Below are positions 9,050-18,274 of a stretch of DNA of 64,000 nucleotides, one piece after another (position 1 is the first letter of the stretch; each line of letters starts with the position of its first letter). The position numbers were made by a program, and so were the translations under genes. The notes under the pieces were generated by a model. The model saw only the letters and a list, made by a program, of their open reading frames with translations, made no database searches and was not told where the DNA came from. Location: NCBI GenBank assembly GCA_017554305.1, contig JAFZIN010000030.1, positions 124,001-188,000 of the forward strand, read 5' to 3'. Source of the stretch: Bacteroidales bacterium. Lineage in GTDB: Bacteria; Bacteroidota; Bacteroidia; Bacteroidales; UBA932.

Positions 9050-10354
9050 ATGAATAAAAGGGTTCTCTCTCTTGCCGTTCCCAGTATTTTGGCAAACATA
9101 ACGGTTCCCCTTGTGGGAATGGTAGACGTGGGGGTATCCGGCCGCCTGGGTGATGCGGTTGCAATTGGGGCAATGGCCATCTCCACAATGCTCTTTGATC
9201 TGCTCTACTGGAACCTCGGATTTTTGCGTGTGGGCACAGGCGGTATGGTGGCGCAAGCCTTTGGCAGAAGGGATTTTAAAGATGTGATGAAGATCTTTAC
9301 TCAGGGGTTGGGAACTGCGCTCTCCATTGCTCTTTTAATCTTTGTTCTGCAGTATGTTTATGTGGAGGTTGCATTAAAGTTTATTCCTTGCAGCAGCGAG
9401 GTTGCCTCCCTTGCAAGAGAGTACTATTACATAAGAATTTGGGCGGCACCTGCAACGCTCTCACTGTTTGTGTTCAAAGGCTTCTTTATAGGAATGCAGG
9501 ATGCTGTAAGTCCAATGGTTGCAGACATTACGGTGAATGTTCTCAACCTTCTGCTCAGCATTTTTCTGGCCTTTAAAATTGGGCTGGGATTCAGGGGAAT
9601 TGCCTGGGCCGTCTTTACCGCTCAGTACACGGGACTTCTGCTCTGCATAGCAATTTTCCTTCTGCGTTATCGCTCCCTGCTCAAACATTTAAGCATTAGG
9701 AGTTCTTTGAAAATTAAGGAGATGCTGCGTTTCTTCTCCGTGAACGGCAACCTCTTCATACGTTCCGTCTGCTTTCTTTTCATATACGTGGGCTTTACCT
9801 CTCTCTCTGCAAAATACGGTGATACTCAGCTTGCTGTAAGCACCATCATTATGAAACTTCTTATGTTCTTCTCATTCTTCATAGACGGCTTTGCGTATGC
9901 AGGTGAGGCACTTACGGGAAGGTACATAGGTGAACAGAACAGTCCTTCACTTCATCTTTCCACAAAGGTGATCTTCCGCTGGTGCCTGTGGATAGCTGTT
10001 GTTGCCACCGTTCTTTACGTTGCTTTCAGCCGCCAGATGGTTGCGCTTATGACAGATAACCAGGCGGTTATAGAGGCCTCCAAGCCGTTCTGGATCTGGC
10101 TTTGGCTTATGCCGGCCCTCTCCACTCCGGCCTTTGTTTATGACGGCATCTACATTGGAGCTATTGCAACAAAGAGGATAATGTATGCAATGATTCTCTC
10201 CGTAATAGGCTTCTTCATAGCATATTACACGCTCTGCGGCATTCTGGGCATCCAGGCCCTCTACATTGCCTACATGGTGCACATAGCGGTCCGCACCCTC
10301 TACCTCCACCTCTTCTTCCGCCATGACGTCTACGCACAACTAACTCCGCAATAG
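9050..10354 (+). CDS. MATE family efflux transporter
   Basis: A 434-residue polytopic protein with about 12 hydrophobic segments in two homologous halves, the MATE/DinF architecture (LAVPSILANITVPLVGMVDV near the N-terminus). MATE pumps export cationic drugs or metabolites in exchange for Na+ or H+. The gene starts three bases after rsgA. Substrate not determinable. Confidence 0.9.
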   Translation: MNKRVLSLAVPSILANITVPLVGMVDVGVSGRLGDAVAIGAMAISTMLFDLLYWNLGFLRVGTGGMVAQAFGRRDFKDVMKIFTQGLGTALSIALLIFVLQYVYVEVALKFIPCSSEVASLAREYYYIRIWAAPATLSLFVFKGFFIGMQDAVSPMVADITVNVLNLLLSIFLAFKIGLGFRGIAWAVFTAQYTGLLLCIAIFLLRYRSLLKHLSIRSSLKIKEMLRFFSVNGNLFIRSVCFLFIYVGFTSLSAKYGDTQLAVSTIIMKLLMFFSFFIDGFAYAGEALTGRYIGEQNSPSLHLSTKVIFRWCLWIAVVATVLYVAFSRQMVALMTDNQAVIEASKPFWIWLWLMPALSTPAFVYDGIYIGAIATKRIMYAMILSVIGFFIAYYTLCGILGIQALYIAYMVHIAVRTLYLHLFFRHDVYAQLTPQ

Positions 10355-10392
10355 GTCACGAAAATGATACGGCGGGCTTGACATAGATAGAT

Positions 10393-10400
10393 TATTTTGC
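10393..10400 (+). promoter_or_regulatory. -7 box of serine recombinase gene
   Basis: TATTTTGC ends 14 bases before the ATG at 10415, predicting a leader of fewer than ten bases and excluding the upstream in-frame start at 10397, which lies inside the box. Confidence 0.5.
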
Positions 10401-10414
10401 AGAAAAACTGCATT

Positions 10415-11023
10415 ATGATTTATGGTTATATTCGCGTAAGCACAAACAAGCAAACTGTTCTTAATCAGAGGTTTGAAATTAGCAAGTATTGCTCTGCAAA
10501 CAACCTTACAATAGACGGTTGGATAGAGGAAACAATCTCCGGAACCAAGAACTATGACAAACGTAAACTTGGTAATCTTCTTAAAAGAATTCACAGCGGA
10601 GATTTGATAATCTGTGCGGAACTCTCCCGATTGGGCAGAAGCCTCTTTATGATAATGGAGGTTCTAAATATCTGCATGACAAAGCAGTGCAGAGTCTGGA
10701 CAGTAAAAGAGGGCTACAAACTTGGAGAAGACATTCAGTCAAAAGTGCTGGCCTTTGCATTCGGACTCTCCGCAGAGATTGAGAGAAAACTTATAAGCCA
10801 AAGAACAAAAGAGGCGTTAGACAGAAAGAGGGCGGAGGGTCATCAGCTGGGCCGCCCAAAGGGTTCCAAGAATAAACACTACAGGCTTGAGGCAAAGGAC
10901 AGACTCATCCAACGCCTTACGCAGCAGGGCGTTAAGATGCAGGAGATTGCCTCCCGCTGCCGCGTCTCCTATAAAACTCTTTACAACCATCTCCACCGCA
11001 CAGAAATAGAGTCAAAAAAATAA
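10415..11023 (+). CDS. Serine site-specific recombinase, Mpi-type DNA invertase
   Basis: A 202-residue resolvase/invertase. The catalytic domain begins MIYGYIRVSTNKQT with the nucleophile Ser9, followed by ELSRLGRS with conserved arginines (about residues 68-75). The E-helix and a C-terminal helix-turn-helix (about 155-195) complete the small invertase architecture. It resembles the Bacteroides fragilis master invertase Mpi, which flips many promoters across the chromosome. No matching inverted-repeat pair was found beside the gene, so its targets, if any, lie elsewhere. It is next to the GATC restriction operon, consistent with an accessory segment. Confidence 0.88.
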   Translation: MIYGYIRVSTNKQTVLNQRFEISKYCSANNLTIDGWIEETISGTKNYDKRKLGNLLKRIHSGDLIICAELSRLGRSLFMIMEVLNICMTKQCRVWTVKEGYKLGEDIQSKVLAFAFGLSAEIERKLISQRTKEALDRKRAEGHQLGRPKGSKNKHYRLEAKDRLIQRLTQQGVKMQEIASRCRVSYKTLYNHLHRTEIESKK

Positions 11024-11039
11024 AAATTTTATTCAGTTG

Positions 11040-11069
11040 TTTGACCGATCCTTTCTTTTTGTATTTTTG
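11040..11069 (+). promoter_or_regulatory. Promoter of GATC restriction-modification operon
   Basis: TTTG at 11040-11043, then 18 bases, then TATTTTTG at 11062-11069; the ATG is at 11088. A GATC site, the target expected for this system, lies between the two boxes at 11047-11050, so methylation could affect transcription of the operon. Confidence 0.6.
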
Positions 11070-11087
11070 TAAAAACAAGACGCGCTT

Positions 11088-11999
11088 ATGAAATTGGTTG
11101 AAGAAATAACGAATGCTCGTCCTTTTATCAAGTGGGTTGGAGGGAAGACGCAATTGCTGGATGAAGTTCGCAAGTCACTGCCGAGTGATTTTGCCACTCG
11201 TAAGCATATTACGTACGTAGAACCATTTGTGGGCGGTGGGGCCGTGTTGTTTTGGATTCTTCAGGCATATCCAAATATTGAACATGCCGTTATTAATGAC
11301 ATTAATAAGGAACTTATCTGCACGTACAGGGTAATCAAAAAGGATGTAGAAAGTCTGATAGAAAAGTTGTCTGCTATTCAGACAGAATATATCCCTTTAT
11401 CTGTCGAATCTAGAAAAGATTATTTTTTGGCAAAAAGGGCTTTATTCAACTCTAAAACAATTTCTCCGGAGGAAACAGCAGCACTATTCATATTCCTCAA
11501 TAGAACCTGTTTTAACGGGCTGTATAGAGTTAATTCAAAGGGCGCTTTTAATGTTCCCCACGGAAAATATGCAAATCCACGTATTTGTGACGCAGAAAAT
11601 CTTCGTGCATGTTCATCTATTCTGCAGAAAGTAGAAATTATGTGTGGAGATTTTTCAGAAACGGGATGTTACGCCGGTCCACGCACCTTGTACTATTTTG
11701 ACCCACCATATAAGCCTATTACAGATACATCTTCTTTCACCTCGTATGCAAAGGATGGATTTGATGACAAAGAGCAAATCCGCCTCCGCGATTTCTGTGA
11801 CCAAATTAGTAAGAAGAAGGCTCTTTTTGTGGCCAGCAATTCAGACCCAAAGGATGTGAATCCAAAAGCTAACTTCTTTGATATAATTTATAACCATTTC
11901 TTCATCAAGCGTGTTTCAGCTACCCGTATGATTAATTCTGATGCAAACGGACGTGGCGCTGTTTCTGAATTGATGATTTCCAACGTAGTTAATGCCTAA
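11088..11999 (+). CDS. dpnM: Adenine-specific DNA methylase, Dam/M.DpnII type (GATC)
   Basis: A 303-residue alpha-class N6-adenine methyltransferase. The SAM-binding motif is EPFVGGGAV (about residues 45-53) preceded by FIKWVGGK, and the catalytic motif DPPY is at 205-208. It is closely Dam-like over its length, including FLNRTCFNGLYRVN. It should methylate the adenine of GATC in duplex DNA and protect the host from the endonuclease encoded two bases downstream. The gene is visibly more AT-rich than rsgA or the MATE gene, which fits acquisition by transfer. Confidence 0.92.
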   Translation: MKLVEEITNARPFIKWVGGKTQLLDEVRKSLPSDFATRKHITYVEPFVGGGAVLFWILQAYPNIEHAVINDINKELICTYRVIKKDVESLIEKLSAIQTEYIPLSVESRKDYFLAKRALFNSKTISPEETAALFIFLNRTCFNGLYRVNSKGAFNVPHGKYANPRICDAENLRACSSILQKVEIMCGDFSETGCYAGPRTLYYFDPPYKPITDTSSFTSYAKDGFDDKEQIRLRDFCDQISKKKALFVASNSDPKDVNPKANFFDIIYNHFFIKRVSATRMINSDANGRGAVSELMISNVVNA

Positions 12000-12001
12000 T
12001 T

Positions 12002-12859
12002 ATGAGAAATTTCCAAATTTGGATGGCGGGCTTCCGCTCAGCCATAGCTGGCTATAAGTATTTTACAGACTTTGAAAAGATCTACAGAAACGTAGATGCT
12101 ATCAAAGTGGAACTTAACATCATGAACTCTCTTGTAGGGAGCAAGACTATTGAAAAAGATTTCATTGCTCTATACAAACGATATCCGGAAATTTTAAAGT
12201 GTATTCCTATTCTGATTGCAAAACGTGAATTCGATATTCTTACAGTTGATACAGACGGAGAACACATGTTCAACTTTAGGGAAGCAAATTATAGCATAGG
12301 AGATTATGTTATCTTTATGAGAGAGACCGGCTTATTTGATCTTATGCAGAATAAACACATCCAAAACCTAGTGGATTATGTTACGGGTGTAGAAGCGGGT
12401 TTGGATTCCAATGCTAGAAAGAATCGCGGAGGACACGCAATGGAAGATCTGGTAGAAAGCTTCATTGTTAAAGCAGGGCTAGTTAGGGATAAGACATACT
12501 TCAAAGAGATGTATATCCATGAGATAGAACAAAAGTGGAATATTGATCTTTCTTGCATCTCCAATAAGGGTAAAACGGAGAAACGTTTTGATTTCGTAAT
12601 TAAGAGACCCCAAATGATATATGGCATAGAGACAAACTTCTATGCTAGCAGTGGTTCAAAACTCAATGAAACTGCTCGTAGTTACAAAACTCTTGCATTA
12701 GAAACGAAAGATCATCCTAACTTTACATTTGTCTGGATTACAGACGGTCACGGCTGGGGCTCTGCTATGAACAATCTTAGGGAAACCTTTGATGTCCTAG
12801 AGAATATGTACTGTATATTGGATCTTGAAGACGGCGTTATTTCCAAAAAACTTTTGTAG
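12002..12859 (+). CDS. dpnB: Type II restriction endonuclease, DpnII family (GATC)
   Basis: A 285-residue protein matching the DpnII/MboI endonuclease family throughout, including the GGHAMEDLVESF region (about residues 141-152) and RFDFVIKRPQMIYGIETNFY (about 198-217), which supplies the acidic D...ExN active site of the family. It should cut unmethylated GATC. It starts two bases after the methylase stop and 12 bases before the second methylase, so the three form one operon. Specificity is inferred from the family and partner genes. Confidence 0.92.
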   Translation: MRNFQIWMAGFRSAIAGYKYFTDFEKIYRNVDAIKVELNIMNSLVGSKTIEKDFIALYKRYPEILKCIPILIAKREFDILTVDTDGEHMFNFREANYSIGDYVIFMRETGLFDLMQNKHIQNLVDYVTGVEAGLDSNARKNRGGHAMEDLVESFIVKAGLVRDKTYFKEMYIHEIEQKWNIDLSCISNKGKTEKRFDFVIKRPQMIYGIETNFYASSGSKLNETARSYKTLALETKDHPNFTFVWITDGHGWGSAMNNLRETFDVLENMYCILDLEDGVISKKLL

Positions 12860-12871
12860 CAGGGAGAGTCT

Positions 12872-13753
12872 ATGTTAGTCCCTTTTTACAGGTCTAAAGA
12901 CAAGAATTTTACTCTTTTACAAGGAGATTGTATTGAGCTTTTGAAATCCTTTGATTTTAAGTTCGATATGATTTTTGCAGACCCACCGTATCATCTTTCA
13001 AACGATGGTATCAGTATTCAGAGTGGAGTTCCCGTTTCTGTGAACAAAGGTAAATGGGATAAATCTCAGGGATTTGAAGAGGACTACAAATTTGACAAAA
13101 CATGGCTTGCTGCCTGTAGAGAACACTTGAAGTCTGATGGTACAATTTGGGTCAGCGGAACTTATCATAATATCTTTTCAGTTGCCCGCTGTCTTACTGA
13201 GTTGGATTTCAAGATTCTAAATTGTATCACCTGGGTAAAGACCAACCCTCCGCCAAATCTTTCCTGTAGATATTTTACATATTCAGCTGAGTATATCTTA
13301 TGGGCTCGCAGAGAGCAGAAAAAGGCTCATTACTACAACTATGAGTTGATGAAGGAGATAAACGGTGGCACGCAAATGCGTGATGTTTGGACGTTGCCTG
13401 CCATTGCTCCGTGGGAAAAGTCTTGTGGTAAACACCCTACACAGAAACCTTTATGCGTTCTCTCCAGAATCATCCAGGCATCAACAAGGCCAGGAGCCTG
13501 GATACTAGACCCGTTCACTGGCAGTAGTACTACTGGCATTGCAGCAACTCTTCTCAGGCGTCGTTTCCTTGGAATAGACCAGGAAGAGAATTTTTTAGAG
13601 ATAAGCAAAGCCCGTCGTGAGGAACTTAATAGTATTAATCGCTATCGTGAGATTCTTGGAAAGTTGGAGAAACAAGCTAAACTCTTCCAAGACAGCGATA
13701 TCCGAATCCTTAGTGAGGAGGGAGTCCCTTATGCTCCGGAGTTGCCATTTTAA
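12872..13753 (+). CDS. dpnA: Second adenine methylase, M2.DpnII (DpnA) type
   Basis: A 293-residue beta-class N6-adenine methyltransferase: catalytic ADPPYHLS at residues 36-43 comes first, and the SAM site LDPFTGSSTTGIAA (about 209-222) comes near the C-terminus, the reverse of the alpha-class order. HPTQKP precedes the SAM site. In the pneumococcal DpnII system this enzyme can also methylate single-stranded DNA and protects incoming unmethylated strands. Here the gene order is methylase-endonuclease-methylase, whereas the pneumococcal order is dpnM-dpnA-dpnB. Confidence 0.92.
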   Translation: MLVPFYRSKDKNFTLLQGDCIELLKSFDFKFDMIFADPPYHLSNDGISIQSGVPVSVNKGKWDKSQGFEEDYKFDKTWLAACREHLKSDGTIWVSGTYHNIFSVARCLTELDFKILNCITWVKTNPPPNLSCRYFTYSAEYILWARREQKKAHYYNYELMKEINGGTQMRDVWTLPAIAPWEKSCGKHPTQKPLCVLSRIIQASTRPGAWILDPFTGSSTTGIAATLLRRRFLGIDQEENFLEISKARREELNSINRYREILGKLEKQAKLFQDSDIRILSEEGVPYAPELPF

Positions 13754-13772
13754 TTTTACGAAAAACATGGTT

Positions 13773-15878
13773 ATGAAAAAGATATTGTTGCTATTAGCGG
13801 TGTTCATAGGGGGAATGGTTTCCTATGGGCAGAAGGTTGATATTGAGCAACCTAAGACAGAGACGGGGGTTAGGTTTGCAGTGGTGATAGACAGTAAGAC
13901 CTTTCAAAAGTGTAAGAAAGAAGTATATAACTATCGGGATGCTTTGGAAAAAGACGGGCTGTCTACATACATAATTAGCGGAGAGTGGGAGAATCCTGAG
14001 CAGGTAAAAGAGGAGATTAAAAAGGTTTATACTGAGGATCCTAAGAACTTTGAGGGAGTTGTGCTTGTTGGAGATATTCCTGTTGTTATGGTAAGGAATG
14101 CTCAGAATCTGACTCGCTCTTTTAAAATGAATGAAAATAAGTTTGAAAAGGGGCGTTCTTCTGTTCCATCTGACCGTTTTTATGATGATTTAGGCCTTGA
14201 TTTTGAGTTTCTTACAAAATCTTCCAGTGTGAAAGAAACGGGAGGAAGAGAGCTCTTTTTCTATGCGTTGAAGCCGGATAGCAGGCAGTATTTGAATCCT
14301 AATTTTTATAGCGGAAGAATTTTATTTCCAAGCGGTTTTAAGGGAGATAAATACAAGGAAATTGGCAAGTTTTTAGAGAGGGCGGCGGCAGCACATCTTG
14401 CTCCTCCTCAGATGAGGGCAATGCTGCTTTCCAGAGGTGCGCTTTCTGAAGATGAGGACTTTAACGCCAGGGTTGGTGTTATTGAAATGTTGAAGGATCA
14501 GATATCCTTTCTGGGGCGTCCAAATCAGATGCAAGTAATTGATTTTAGTAAAGATACACCGTCTCAGAAGGATAGATTGCTGGAGGCTCTTAAGCAGACT
14601 ATGAACACTGTATTTTACTACAGAGGACACGGCAACTACGGAGTAATGGCTCCGGGATTTTTGTTGAATCACGGAGAGTCTTCATCTAAGATTAGGGACG
14701 ACGAAATATTTAAGATGCCTGTTCAGCCTTACTTAGTTTTGCTGAACTCCTGTTTCAACGGTGCTTTCTTCCGTAATCGCGATATGGCTCCGGCCTTTCT
14801 TTTCTCTCCGGGGAATGTGCTTGCCGTTCAGGCAGTTGGAATCAACTCTCATCAGGACGATTGGGATACCCGTTATTACGGAATTGTTTACGGAGGTGCG
14901 AGAGTTGGTGAGGCCTTCAGATTACAACCCCAACTTGAGCGCCATATTTTAGGAGACCCAACTTTCCATTTTAAGACGGTTTATAACTATGATCTGAAAG
15001 ACTTTACCGTTAAAAATGCTGAGAGTGAGGAATATTGGAGACACGCAATGGAAACGGGAGTGCCTGTTGGCGTTGAAGGAGAGAGAAACAAAACTATTAC
15101 TTCCGTTGCCATTAACCGCCTCTGCAATATGCGCAAACTCTCCTCTACTGACCTTGCAAACTTCTGGGGCAAAAAACTATCTCCAAGCGTTATGCTGGAG
15201 TGCATTTTACAAACAGCAGAAATATATGGAAGAGGCTGTGATTCAATAGCAAGGGAAGATCTTCTCTCTGTGTTGAACGAAGGGTTAAAATCCAACTCCG
15301 AGTTTGTAGTAAGACAATCCGGAATGGTTGCTACACAGTTTGCGGATCCTCGTCTTGAAGATGCCTTGCTTTATTCCATGAAACAAAATTTGAACCGTCC
15401 TAGGTGTTTGAGTAAAGTAATGGCAGCGCTTGGCATGATTCCTAAAGAGGAAATGTTAAAAGCCTTTGAGAATCACCCTCTCAGTAAAGATCCTTCCGTA
15501 ACTATTTTTATCTCAAAGCAGAAAGATGCTATTTATAAACAAAAAGGAATACAACATCTTGTAATTACAGATAAAAACACTGGATCAGACAGGAGAATAC
15601 TTCACTCTATTACGGCAAAGAATACACCTTTCCCGGATTATATTCCTCTCTTTGTCTCCATGGTTGAGGACGAATCTCTTAACACCGAACTCAGACTGGT
15701 TTTGGCAGATGTGCTCGGTTGGTATGAATACTCTTACAAGAAGAGTGACGTGTTAAAAGATATTAAACGTATGCTCTCCAATCCATCCTTTGATGCTACA
15801 ATGCGTAACTCTCTGAATATGAAATCTTCTCTCCGCGATGTGCTGATTAAAGACCTGCACCGCATTGAGAAGGATTAA
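13773..15878 (+). CDS. Secreted C25-like (gingipain-related) cysteine peptidase
   Basis: About 701 residues starting with a signal peptide (MKKILLLLAVFIGGMVSYGQ); an ATG two codons earlier (13767) is an alternative, and longer in-frame starts lie inside the preceding methylase gene. The central domain has the clan CD pattern: hydrophobic strand plus YYRGHGNYG with the catalytic His (about residue 286) and LVLLNSCFNGAF with the catalytic Cys (about 328), and ends in HILGDPTFHF as in C25 proteins. The C-terminal 270 residues look helical and HEAT-like. There is no obvious type IX secretion tail. The fold assignment is good; activity and substrate are inferred. Confidence 0.68.
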   Translation: MKKILLLLAVFIGGMVSYGQKVDIEQPKTETGVRFAVVIDSKTFQKCKKEVYNYRDALEKDGLSTYIISGEWENPEQVKEEIKKVYTEDPKNFEGVVLVGDIPVVMVRNAQNLTRSFKMNENKFEKGRSSVPSDRFYDDLGLDFEFLTKSSSVKETGGRELFFYALKPDSRQYLNPNFYSGRILFPSGFKGDKYKEIGKFLERAAAAHLAPPQMRAMLLSRGALSEDEDFNARVGVIEMLKDQISFLGRPNQMQVIDFSKDTPSQKDRLLEALKQTMNTVFYYRGHGNYGVMAPGFLLNHGESSSKIRDDEIFKMPVQPYLVLLNSCFNGAFFRNRDMAPAFLFSPGNVLAVQAVGINSHQDDWDTRYYGIVYGGARVGEAFRLQPQLERHILGDPTFHFKTVYNYDLKDFTVKNAESEEYWRHAMETGVPVGVEGERNKTITSVAINRLCNMRKLSSTDLANFWGKKLSPSVMLECILQTAEIYGRGCDSIAREDLLSVLNEGLKSNSEFVVRQSGMVATQFADPRLEDALLYSMKQNLNRPRCLSKVMAALGMIPKEEMLKAFENHPLSKDPSVTIFISKQKDAIYKQKGIQHLVITDKNTGSDRRILHSITAKNTPFPDYIPLFVSMVEDESLNTELRLVLADVLGWYEYSYKKSDVLKDIKRMLSNPSFDATMRNSLNMKSSLRDVLIKDLHRIEKD

Positions 15879-16840
15879 TAGAGTTCGGCAAGCATGCAGC
15901 GGGCGGAGCCGCCGCCGGCGGTCTCTATGGCGGTGAGTTCCGGGGCAAGGATTGTTACATCTTCTTCCAGCAGTGCTATCTGTTCCTCTGTGAGGGAGCG
16001 TTTTGCGGTGGCGCTCATTATCAGAAGCTTCCGTGGGGTTGAGGCCTTTGCGCTCCCGGATGCGGCGGAGCTGCCGGCGTGGAGTTCAAGCATGTTGCCG
16101 GCAAACTGATGCATCTGCTCAAAGGAGATTTCAACTATCTCCTTATCATTCTCTTCCAACAGTTCTATGAGGCGCTCTCTCTCATTGATGTCTGTAACGG
16201 AATCTAAGCAGACAACGGCAAAGCGGGTGCCTATGTGCATCATAACGTTGGTGTGATAGATTGGCGTACCATTCTCATCCTCAGCGTTAAAGAGGAAGTA
16301 GTCATAGTTGGTTTTTGCAGCCCATTTGTCCAGCACATCCTCATTGGTTCTTGGAGATGCGCAGGCAAAAGCAAGGTGATGTTCTCTATCCAGAATAAGA
16401 GAGCCGGTACCCTCCAAAAACTTCTCCTCCTTCTCATATCCGGTAATGTCTATAATCTTTTGGAAAGGCATCTTGCCCAGCACTTTAAGGAGTTTTGTGC
16501 GCTCCTTGCGGCGGTTGGGTGCAAACATAGGATAGAGCACAAGGGTTCTCTCATCCTGCTCAGTAAGAGGGTTTTTCTCCAGGTGGGTGGAGAAGCAGTT
16601 GTTTGGGAAAATGGAATCGGGAGTGAAAGGTTCTTCCGTATCTTGAAGAACCTCCACTTCTATTCCGTTATCTCTTAAAAGCTGAACGTAGTTATCAAAC
16701 TCTGTAACAGCCTGCTGCTGAATCTTCTGCGCCTGCTGCTCACTTTCTGTCTTTACCTGAAAGGCGTTGTTTGCTGCGGTCTCTTCATTAAAGGCAAAGC
16801 GTACAGGCCTTACCATCAGAACTTTATAGGTGGTCTGCAT
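15875..16840 (-). CDS. ctlX: Citrulline utilization hydrolase CtlX-type amidinotransferase-fold protein
   Basis: A 321-residue pentein-fold protein resembling CtlX. FTPDSIFPNNCFSTH (about residues 71-85), the catalytic-His segment YHTNVMMHIG and the C-terminal catalytic Cys in GGGSARCMLAE (about 309-319) are visible. These enzymes hydrolyse guanidino or ureido groups, for example in citrulline or arginine derivatives, with a covalent Cys intermediate. The ATG overlaps the rocD stop by one base (TAATG on the minus strand), so the genes are translationally coupled, supporting a role in arginine/citrulline to ornithine catabolism. An Ala/Ser/Gly-rich insert (HAGSSAASGSAKAST) sits before the C-terminal part. 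Confidence 0.87.
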   Translation of the reverse strand: MQTTYKVLMVRPVRFAFNEETAANNAFQVKTESEQQAQKIQQQAVTEFDNYVQLLRDNGIEVEVLQDTEEPFTPDSIFPNNCFSTHLEKNPLTEQDERTLVLYPMFAPNRRKERTKLLKVLGKMPFQKIIDITGYEKEEKFLEGTGSLILDREHHLAFACASPRTNEDVLDKWAAKTNYDYFLFNAEDENGTPIYHTNVMMHIGTRFAVVCLDSVTDINERERLIELLEENDKEIVEISFEQMHQFAGNMLELHAGSSAASGSAKASTPRKLLIMSATAKRSLTEEQIALLEEDVTILAPELTAIETAGGGSARCMLAELY

Positions 16841-18132
16841 TACTCCTCCATCTCTTTAATGGACTTTGCAATAATGGCTATTGCCTTACGGAGTTCTGCC
16901 TCAGTAATTACCAAAGGCGGAGCAAATCTTATGATGGTGTTGTGAGTTGGCTTTGCAAGCAATCCGTTCTCCATCATCTTAATACAGAGATCCCAGGCGG
17001 TCTTTCCGTTCTTCATTGGTTTGGTGAGAACGGCGTTGAGCAGACCTCTTCCTCTTACGCCCACAATCATTGGAGATTTAATCTTTGCAATCTCCTCTCT
17101 GAATATCTTTCCAAGTTTTTCTGCCTTCTGGGTAAGTTTCTCCTCCTTTACAACCTTGAGTGCGGCAACGGCTACTCTTGCTGCCAGAGGGAATCCTCCA
17201 AATGTTGAGCCGTGCTCTCCCGGTTTGATATTGAGCATAATGTCATCATCTGCCAGGCAGGCGGAAACAGGGAGCACTCCTCCTCCAAGGGCTTTACCCA
17301 GAACTACAATATCCGGGCGGATGCCGTCATGCATAGAGCAGAGCATCTTTCCTGTGCGGGCAATACCGGTCTGAACCTCGTCTGCAATGAGCAGAACGTT
17401 GTGCTTGTGGCAGAGGTCATAGCACTTCTTAAGGTATCCGTCATCAGGAACATAGATGCCGGCCTCTCCCTGGATTGGCTCCACCAGAAAGGCGCAGACC
17501 TCTTTGCCGTGCTTCTCCAAAGCCTTCTCAAGGGCCTTTACATCATTATAAGGTATTCGGATGAAGCCTGGAGTGAGCGGACCGTAGTTCTCGTATGAAC
17601 TTGGGTCATTACTCATAGTAATAACGGTAACGGTTCTGCCGTGGAAGTTTCCGTTGCAGCAGATAATCTTTATTTTGTTGTTAGGTATGCCCTTCTTTAC
17701 TGCTCCCCAGCGTCTTGCCAGTTTAAGGGCTGTCTCAACGCCCTCTGCTCCGGTATTCATAGGGAGTACGCGGTCATAACCAAAATAATCGTGAATATAC
17801 TTTTCAAACTCGCAGAGCGCATCATTGTAAAAGGCGCGGGAGGTTAGAGATAGCCTGTCTGCCTGATCCTTGAGGGCCTTTACAATCTTTGGGTGGTTGT
17901 GTCCCTGGTTAACGGCGGAGTAGGAGGAGAGGAAATCAAAGTATTTCTTGCCCTCCACGTCCCAAACGTAGATGCCCTTGCTCTTTGTAAGCACTACCGG
18001 AAGCGGGTGATAGTTCTTTGCTCCGTACTTGGACTCCATGTCCATAAACTTCTTGCTGAGGGCTCCCTTAACTGGTTTTGCAGCCTTCTTTGCAGCACTC
18101 TTTGGTGCGGTTTTCTTGCTCTGTGTAGCCAT
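16840..18132 (-). CDS. rocD: Ornithine aminotransferase
   Basis: A 430-residue class III PLP-dependent aminotransferase converting ornithine plus 2-oxoglutarate to glutamate semialdehyde and glutamate. [31 protein letters not shown] and the PLP-Lys segment [13 protein letters not shown] are visible. The first 25 residues form a Lys/Ala/Pro-rich basic extension ([16 protein letters not shown]) not needed for the fold and reminiscent of histone-H1-like tails. It has a minus-strand box at 18176-18183 and is divergent from rpsL. Confidence 0.94.
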   Translation of the reverse strand: MATQSKKTAPKSAAKKAAKPVKGALSKKFMDMESKYGAKNYHPLPVVLTKSKGIYVWDVEGKKYFDFLSSYSAVNQGHNHPKIVKALKDQADRLSLTSRAFYNDALCEFEKYIHDYFGYDRVLPMNTGAEGVETALKLARRWGAVKKGIPNNKIKIICCNGNFHGRTVTVITMSNDPSSYENYGPLTPGFIRIPYNDVKALEKALEKHGKEVCAFLVEPIQGEAGIYVPDDGYLKKCYDLCHKHNVLLIADEVQTGIARTGKMLCSMHDGIRPDIVVLGKALGGGVLPVSACLADDDIMLNIKPGEHGSTFGGFPLAARVAVAALKVVKEEKLTQKAEKLGKIFREEIAKIKSPMIVGVRGRGLLNAVLTKPMKNGKTAWDLCIKMMENGLLAKPTHNTIIRFAPPLVITEAELRKAIAIIAKSIKEMEE

Positions 18133-18175
18133 AATATTGTAGTTTTATATCTCTCTTATTGAGGTTTTGCATCCC

Positions 18176-18221
18176 CAAAACTACTAAATTTTTGCAGAAT
18201 AGAAAAGTATGATTATCTTTG
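18176..18221. promoter_or_regulatory. Divergent promoters: rocD / str operon
   Basis: Minus box TAGTTTTG at 18176-18183 serves rocD. On the plus strand TTTG at 18191-18194, exactly 19 bases, then TATCTTTG at 18214-18221 make a textbook Bacteroidetes promoter for rpsL, whose ATG is at 18275 (leader about 48 bases with a CCGC...GCGG dyad). Confidence 0.75.
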
Positions 18222-18274
18222 CAACCCGCTTTAAACGGCGGAAAATAACATAAAGTTAAGATTAACAGTATTTT

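Noticed and set aside
10355..11087. Inverted repeats flanking the invertase gene as a switch
   Set aside because: No matching arms were found between the two flanks by eye.
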